64,000 nt of DNA from Plasmopara viticola (taxonomy: Eukaryota > Oomycota > Peronosporomycetes > Peronosporales > Peronosporaceae). Positions within the stretch are counted from its first letter, which is position 1; each line of letters opens with the position of its first letter. The position numbers and the translations under genes were made by a program. This document shows positions 57,464 through 64,000 of this stretch, piece by piece. The notes under the pieces were generated by a model. That model saw only the letters and a list, made by a program, of their open reading frames with translations. It did not search any database and had not been told where the DNA came from. The stretch covers positions 1,426,001 through 1,490,000 of the forward strand of contig MBPM02000001.1 of assembly GCA_001695595.3 (NCBI GenBank), in the 5' to 3' direction.

Positions 57464-57751
57464 ATGGTGAAGCTGTTCTGCGCGCTCGTTGGAGTAAAGG
57501 GAAACGCCTTCTCCGTGACGAGCGATAAGAGCGAGTCTGTGGATGACTTGAAGGACGCCATTACGGTGAAGAAGGAGAACAAGATCACGTGTGATGCAAA
57601 TGAACTGCAGCTGTTCCTCGCCAGTCACGGCAACAACACGTGGCTCGAATCAAGCACAGATGATGTGAAGAAGCTCAAAAAAGGGAAAAAGATTCCCCCA
57701 ATCGAAGCGATGGGGGTCAACGGGTGTGTATGGGAAGTGGTTAGGCTATAG
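57464..57751 (+). CDS. Truncated Crinkler (CRN) effector head
   Basis: This is a 95-residue ORF from the ATG at 57464. The N-terminus (MVKLFCALVGVKGNAFSVT, then LKDAI and NELQLFLAS) is the conserved translocation head of Crinkler effectors, which carry the LFLAK motif; here the lysine is serine. Crinklers are host-translocated oomycete proteins, several of which act in the plant nucleus. After about residue 80 the sequence stops matching the family (no DWL domain or HVLVxxP motif) and a stop follows, so there is no C-terminal effector domain. The frame can be opened 19 codons further upstream, but the family starts at MVKL. It is either a truncated pseudogene or a head-only paralogue. Confidence 0.8.
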   Translation: MVKLFCALVGVKGNAFSVTSDKSESVDDLKDAITVKKENKITCDANELQLFLASHGNNTWLESSTDDVKKLKKGKKIPPIEAMGVNGCVWEVVRL

Positions 57752-57920
57752 TGCAAAAATTGCTCTATCATCATATGTTACCATTTAAGTACAGTCCCAC
57801 GATCTTAGTGCACTATTTCAAACTCAATAAAGCTCATAAATAATAAGGGTTTACATCTTCAAATTTTGATTGAGCGAGGACACGATCAAAAACCTTCGTT
57901 ACCCACAAAACTTTATTACG

Positions 57921-57968
57921 TACGACCGGCATTACGACCGGCATTACGACCGGCATTACGACCGGCAT
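57921..57968. repeat. 12-bp minisatellite, four perfect units
   Basis: The unit TACGACCGGCAT is repeated four times without a change, immediately preceded by TACG. Twelve bases is a multiple of three, but the frame that would encode MPVV repeats has no other sign of coding. Confidence 0.95.
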
Positions 57969-60229
57969 CAATACCGATCTGGAGTCCATTTTGGAACGGA
58001 ATTCATAAATCATAGCCCTCAAAGCCCGGCTATACGTTAGACAAGTTGGATTGTTCCCTGCCAAGACTTGGACAGAAGAGGCTATGTGATGAAATTACGC
58101 TAACTGTCGAAAGTTTTCTCTGCAATTAATACAAATCATCGATTCGTAACAGAGATATTTAAGTCCAATACATTCGCTGTGAAGTCAAAGCATTTGCTGC
58201 ACGGGAAGCCGCAACTTTTCGAAGACATCTATCACCACGACTTCTTGGGTCCAGAAAAGTAAACTGCTTTCGCTGCATTTGTGGCATAAACGACCCGAGC
58301 TAGTGCGCAAGCTCACCCACATAAGTCACAGTCTTGCTTCGTTTATCATAGGTGAGTAATGATTAAACTTGTTCACTTATCGATAAAGTGGTGCATGTCC
58401 TTGAGCATAAGCCTTCAAAATGTTGCACGCGGTAATGTAACCTTTTTCAACAAATTTACCAGTAGCAAACTCAAGCATTTGGGAATCTGAGCATATCTTA
58501 CAAACTTGATCTCATTTCTTCGACCAAATTACGTAGTGAAGAAAGCGCGCTTAATTAGATCTAAGGATTGCAGCTCTTTGTGCTAGCACCATATTTAATA
58601 CCATTCGGCAACCTCCTCCCTCATCTCCTCCCAAGACAAGAGCATTTGTTATTTCTCGATACACGTTTCGAATGCGCCATGAACGTTTTTTCTAACTTGA
58701 CTGTATCCATGCAAAGTACTGTTGCGTTCTTATCGCAATTGCGACGTGGATCGATAGTATATACAAACTCTATGTATACAAGGATATCATCGACTCCTAT
58801 AAGACGCACTCGTAAGCATATCATGCAATGAAAAATTGGGCTAGATTTTAATTCTAATGGACTTGTTTTTGCCAAAACATTGTCTTGTGCATATTGCAGT
58901 GGACACTAAAATTACACGAGAAATCAATCAAGGGGGTTCTTCGCGGGGTCTAAGCCATATATCAAAAGCGACGGTGGTATTAAGCACTATAAGCAGATCT
59001 TATTTCGTCTTTCAAACACGACTGAGCGCGGGGTCGTGTCACCTCGTTGATTTGATGTTGGGGGCCCTTAGTACTTACATGAGCTTAAAAGTGCTTAGGG
59101 TCAATAAATCTGGTAATGCTTCTTACTTCGATGTTAGACGCGTTAACGTCGTCTTAGGAAGGTCGAAGTTTTACATCGGTCCGTTCTTCCTTAAAACTTG
59201 AAAGATCCAATGATGCGATGTCATCTTGCTCAAAATAGACCGGATGTATTTTTTTAAGTTGTAGCATTGAGTATTCTACGATGCTTCTTACATTTTAAAT
59301 GAAAGTTGAGCTCTCACTCCGGTGCCCTTTAAATATCTCTTTTATCGTGGGAAGATATGATGCATCCCATACTTTGGTGTTTATTGTCAGTCGACTTCTC
59401 TCAAATCCGATAAGGTCCTAAATTAGTGTCCTAGACATATCGCTAGTTCTCACTTAAGCCTTCTTGCTTCTACAACTAGCAAATTCAGCGTGCCACAGCC
59501 TACTACAACAAGAGGATGCACGGCTCTTTAATGCGTCAGCCACTTAATTTCAGTTATCGATCCCCGATCATGGCGCCTCATAGTGCACACTGCACAGTAC
59601 GTTCTCCAACACGCGATTTTGGCCTGATATCGCACTGCTATAGGCAGGAAATTAATCGTTGAAACAGCGTGTCGGTATCCAACACCATCATTCCAAAAGG
59701 TCATTGGCTTTAGTCATTGTATCCGCACGTGGCTTAATGTCTAGTTCTACTGGTCTGCACACGTACTATACAAACCATGTTGCTTAGGCGGCACACAAAC
59801 TCCACTATACTCCTACTTTTCAACTAGTCAAAAACAGATATAAGACTCATGCACTCTTTGCAGTCCACCGGCACGGTCAGATATAGCAAATGGACCGACA
59901 AGTAAGTTGCAAAATTGCATTTTGGCAGGTTCACTTGTACATGTGCTTTAACAATCTGCTGGGAAAAACAAAAGAAAGGGTTTCCTTGGCTTATATTACC
60001 GCAAGCTAAGGCATCGGGCACGCTCAGAATAAAAATCAAGGGTTGATCAAATGTATTCACTTAACAGTGAAACCGACTTATAGCGATGCGACTGCAATTG
60101 CTGTCTAAGGGTTACACATTCGGTTTGGGTATGTTTGTCTCCGATAAGAAATTGCTTTTAAGATTTTCCATTGACTTTGCCAAACGAATCTGTAAGTCGA
60201 CAAGCTTTTGATTGAAGAAAAGTTATGTT

Positions 60230-61445
60230 TCGGCCTGTGCAAAAGCGCATTGGTAAGCATGTTGAATTTGTCAATCTTCTATTCACCACAGATGTTATGA
60301 TCCTTGCAAATTGGCAGCCAACGAGCCAACAATTGGGACAAGTGGGGTACTTTTTATTGAATTGGACACAATGAGTAAGATGCACTCTAATTATGCAGAA
60401 AACTTCTTGTCATCAGCAAGGTGATTTCCATTCGACAACCCGAAGCTGCTTGAGCTGCAATGAGATGACCCGTTCACGTTCGTTCTCATCGCGATGCACT
60501 AATGCGGAATCAATGGCATAGTCGGGAGACCCGCAAAAAACACGTAAGATTTTGCCTCGTCCGACTGAAGCTCGATCAAGACTATATTTGTAAGTGTTAT
60601 AGCATTCTGGTGCCGGATCTCAAAGTGTCGTCTATACATAAAACGGACAAAGCCTTTGCAAGACCCGCAATGTCAATGCTGTATTCGTGGCTAGGCCTAA
60701 GTGTCTTTGACAAACGGCTTCCACCATAACAATGTTCGCTCGCACCAGGTTGCTTTGTAATCTTCTCTGCCGTAATGATATATTTAATGATTTTTTCATA
60801 TTACTTAAACATTTGTCTGGAGTGATCTGAATGAACCTGCAGTGCAAATTGATCACCTTCGAAACGGCTGTGGGTGAACACTTTGAAAATGTTTATCCGG
60901 GCAGGTCCCTGCAAATATATGAAACAATTGTGTGGCGAAGTTTCTGGGATTCTTAATAGCCTTGTTGAGTCGCTAATCACTTTTATACAATATTGTTTGA
61001 TGTATCAAACGCCGTAGAGGATATATTCGACTTTATCAGCTGAATTTGATAGTATCCGTCTATCGAATTTGCACATGTACCTGACATGTTGCCAATTTTT
61101 GAAATGGGCGTTCGTGCAGACTGCTTGGCTTATTATAAGCAAAAAAAATCCTTTCGATTTCCAAAATTAGAAAGTCGTGGCGGATGCAGAGATTTATGTT
61201 TCCATTATATTCCTTTTTAACAAAAAAGGTTTGGGCTCACACTTCTCTCGTGGCAGTGGCCATTGCTTTGTGGCACAATTCGTTGCGCATGGAATGAGAT
61301 CGATCTCGTGTCTTGCTTCTCTATTTGGAGGAAAATGGTGAGTCTTTAGTGCACGCGACCACATCTGAGGATTTCTTCACCAAAGAAATTACCAGATCCT
61401 CGAAATTCTCCCCAATCTCTGAGCCAAGGCACAACGCACGCTACC
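60230..61445. repeat. Long diverged dispersed repeat, copy B
   Basis: Anchors GCCTGTGCAAAAGCGCATTG (60235), CTCGTGGCAGTGGCCATTGC (61247) and TCTGAGCCAAGGCACAACGC (61421) match copy A at 35.9-37.3 kb in order and spacing. The two copies are heavily diverged between the anchors, so the family is old. Confidence 0.6.
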
Positions 61446-62889
61446 TATAATGCTGATACAAGACATCTTCGTTTGAAATAGAAATGTGTCTCTATTCTCA
61501 AGAACAATTTTTGTTTATAAAATCACTTTAAGGGTATACTTGGTGTTTAAATTAGCCAAAAATCCCGCAGCTCGAGCTCAGTATCTTTTAAACCTATGAC
61601 ATCGCGTATGCTCGGAGTGCACACGTGTGCAACAATTAGATGAGCTCTCGGTCAAATGTGATATAAACTATCTTCGTTGATCACGGGTCCTTTTGAAGCA
61701 GCCAGGGATTGATTTTGTCTCGTTTTCCTTTCTTTTCTAGCAAAGCTGTTTTACCCGCTCTTGGGGGTACTTTGCTACCTTTTGTGTCATGCAACCCTAT
61801 ATTACCCGCTTGCAGATCTTTATCATCCATCTTTGGTGGCATCACATTGAGCACTATGGCTTGCAAGCCTATTTAACATATTTGCAGAGCTTTTCTATAC
61901 ACAGGTGGCGGACTTTTGCTACCTGCTTTAACCTCCGTAAGTCTTTCGCACCTGATTCTGCTTGCACAATTCGGTTACCCGCTAATAAAGGCTTGGAAGA
62001 TATCGCCATGTCTGCCTTTATGAGTACATTGCCCCCGATCTAATCAATATTTCTCTTAGGCGCTTACTTGCCCTGCTATTTCTCGAAGGAGCCGCACGCG
62101 CAACATGATTAAAAAGCTGATTTACCAAAGCCCTGGTGCGCTGAATAAGGCAGCTCACATCTATGCCCGTTTCCAGCCAGGTAATCTAGATCTTATGCTT
62201 CTTTTAGCTTAAAATGCTCCGTATCAAATCATACTCGTACATGTCACAAACAAAACCTGATTTGATGCCATCGATATCCTCAAATTTTGCAGGCAGGTTT
62301 ATATCAACCTTAGTCACTTTTGAGCTGACCCGTTGGCCACACGAACCAAGACTGACTTTCTCGCTCTCTTTGATCAGCAATGAATACATTTTTGCTGATA
62401 GCAATCGCTTGCTCAAGCGCAACATTTATGCGAGAAAATACTCGATTTAAAATGAGGTTTCATATCGTCGTACCCCTATGACAGCCTGCTGGCTTTTCCC
62501 TCGAGAGCTGTCAAGCTCTCAGGGGATCATTCTTATGGTGCGTAGAAGCAACACACATGTTGTTAAGGTTAAGACTGAGGTATATTTCGATAGTTTTTTC
62601 GTTGACCAGCATTTTCTTAGCTCTGAAAACTCGTTTTTTACCAGCGAGCTTTAAATTCCCTTGCAAAACATAACTTCACTTAGTCGACTCTCTTCAGGAC
62701 AGGCACATATCTGCATTTCTTCACCAGCACGGAAGACCGTGACATACCAACGCTTACTAAGACACGAAACAGGCTTGGGAGTTTCGTACCATTGAAGCAA
62801 CAACCACTGGCTTCTACATTGACAGCTGTCGAATTTTTTTAGCTAAGCTCCTTGGTGAGACAATTGTCATAGGGGCCAGATTTTCTCGT

Positions 62890-63420
62890 GCTTCAGGGAT
62901 GCTATTTCATGCCTGCGCTTTTGAAAGTTTTTCGAGCAATATGCAGGTCCACTATGTCGACGCTCTTCAGGCAGGCACGGCTTTGCCGGCGCAAAAGTCG
63001 GCAAGGTGCCGGAATTTACCGAGACCCAAAATATTGAATCATATCCTCGTAAGCTTTTTTTGTCATATCAGCAGTTCACCGCTGAGAGTTCTTCTAATGA
63101 GAGTTGTCAAGCTACCGAGATACTAAGTCTATAATATATATAAGCTACAAACGCGTCGAAGGTTTTAAATCTCTCCCAGAAGAGATTACTTATTGGTAAA
63201 TGGATCAAGGGTAAGACTTCAGCCAGCAGACCTTTGAAGCCCTTGAGGAAGACAAAAGTCTACCTTGTTGATTCTCTTTTGCAAAGCAAAATTCGCGACC
63301 GCTTGCCGGTGCAAAATTTTGCGACGTGCCAAACACTATATAGGTTTTCGTCGTAGACTTGCGCTTACAACCAGTAGTTCACCACTGGCAGTTGATCATC
63401 TGAGCTCTCGCTAAGTGTTT
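62890..63420. repeat. Local pair of diverged direct repeats
   Basis: Two blocks occur in both halves: GCTTTGCCGGCGCAAAAGTC (62981) against GCTTGCCGGTGCAAAATTTT (63301), and AGCAGTTCACCGCTG (63069) against AGTAGTTCACCACTG (63372). The offset is about 300-320 bp. It is probably an old tandem duplication or two insertions of one element. Confidence 0.5.
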
Positions 63421-64000
63421 GCAATTTTCTTTGCATGGTCGCGATGTCTCATGAATCACACACTCAGCATAAATTTGTCTCGACTTCGCCTTCGCAACGC
63501 TTATAAAGAATTCGAGTAACTCGCTAGGTCTACCAAATAATTAGCATGAGTATGACGCTGACTATGCGAAAATTTTGAGGCTTCGATTGATCGACCGGGA
63601 GGAGGCACAGAATGGTATTAGGAGAGCCAGCACAAGAACGCGTTTGATAGCATAAAATTAAGCCCTTTCTAGGCCCCGGTCTTTGCCTTGTCGGACGATC
63701 ATTTGTGATACTTCCATCTATGTCATCGATTACGTGCTATTGCATTTTATGGCTACAAAAGTGAGTGAGTTACTTTATTATAGTTAAAAAGGGTATGGTC
63801 AGATACTTTAGTTATGACAAAAAGTTACTTGCGATGAAGTGCGGACTATTGAAGTTTCAAGTGCATTCCTGGGCTCTAAGCCCTTTGTAGTTTTTCCACA
63901 ACCATATGTCCCAGAGGTTGACAAATTGCTGCAAAAATTGGCAAGATGGCTGTCATTCTTCATGCGATACAACTTTGTGTCGTATAATACTAGCCAATGC

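Larger units (their letters stand above)
57752..64000. other. Gene-poor repeat-derived stretch, no supported gene
   Basis: It holds a 12-bp x 4 minisatellite, the second copy of the long diverged repeat (60.23-61.45 kb) and a pair of local repeats (62.89-63.42 kb). Open frames are under 120 codons with no recognisable motif. No effector signature was seen. Confidence 0.5.

Noticed and set aside
58857..59201. 114-codon plus-strand frame
   Set aside because: No motif, no homologue recognised, and flanks are decayed repeats.
62499..62526. Inverted repeat GAGAGCT...AGCTCTC considered as a terminator or IS end
   Set aside because: The stem is short and imperfect, and nuclear oomycete genes do not use such terminators; probably chance.

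Overview
The window looks like nuclear DNA of a plant-pathogenic oomycete, probably of the Peronosporales (Phytophthora or a downy mildew). The pointers are a Crinkler-type effector head (LFLA-class motif), short GT-AG introns of about 50-90 nt with CTAAT/CTGAT branch-like sites, compact host genes, and long gene-poor stretches full of decayed repeats. I ran no searches; all assignments are from reading translations by eye.

Layout. 1-5.45 kb: a decayed virus-like element with a fibre-like repetitive protein on the minus strand and a packaging ATPase plus further broken ORFs on the plus strand. 5.5-7.3 kb (-): F-box/DUSP-like gene. 7.3-14.8 kb: gene-poor, but holds an inverted, decayed copy of part of the nearby myosin gene. 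14.8-18.9 kb (+): a myosin with an N-terminal calponin-homology domain. 19.6-20.7 kb (+): IQ/leucine-rich-repeat protein, convergent with an E2F-family transcription factor carrying two DNA-binding domains (20.8-22.6 kb, -). 23.4-24.6 kb: a young, internally deleted LINE with target-site duplication. 24.8-26.1 kb: a decayed hAT-like transposase. 26-39 kb: repeat wasteland. 39.3-42.4 kb (-): a six-exon gene resembling FAAP100 of the Fanconi anaemia core complex, with one apparent frameshift. 42.4-53.5 kb: repeats. 53.5-54.9 kb (+): F-box/SPRY gene, convergent with a secreted seven-repeat protein (55.1-56.9 kb, -). 57.5 kb (+): truncated Crinkler head. 57.8-64 kb: decayed repeats.

How the genes fit together. 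The host genes form small islands (5.5-7.3, 14.8-22.6, 39.3-42.4 and 53.5-57.7 kb) between repeats, as expected for a two-speed oomycete genome. Two F-box proteins point to ubiquitin-ligase adaptors, E2F and the FAAP100-like protein to cell cycle and DNA repair, and the secreted repeat protein and Crinkler head to the secretome. No operon-like linkage is expected or seen. The most unusual items are the virus-like fossil, the secreted seven-module protein, the CH-myosin with a repeated short linear motif, the double-domain E2F, and the fold-back mutation inside the myosin copy.
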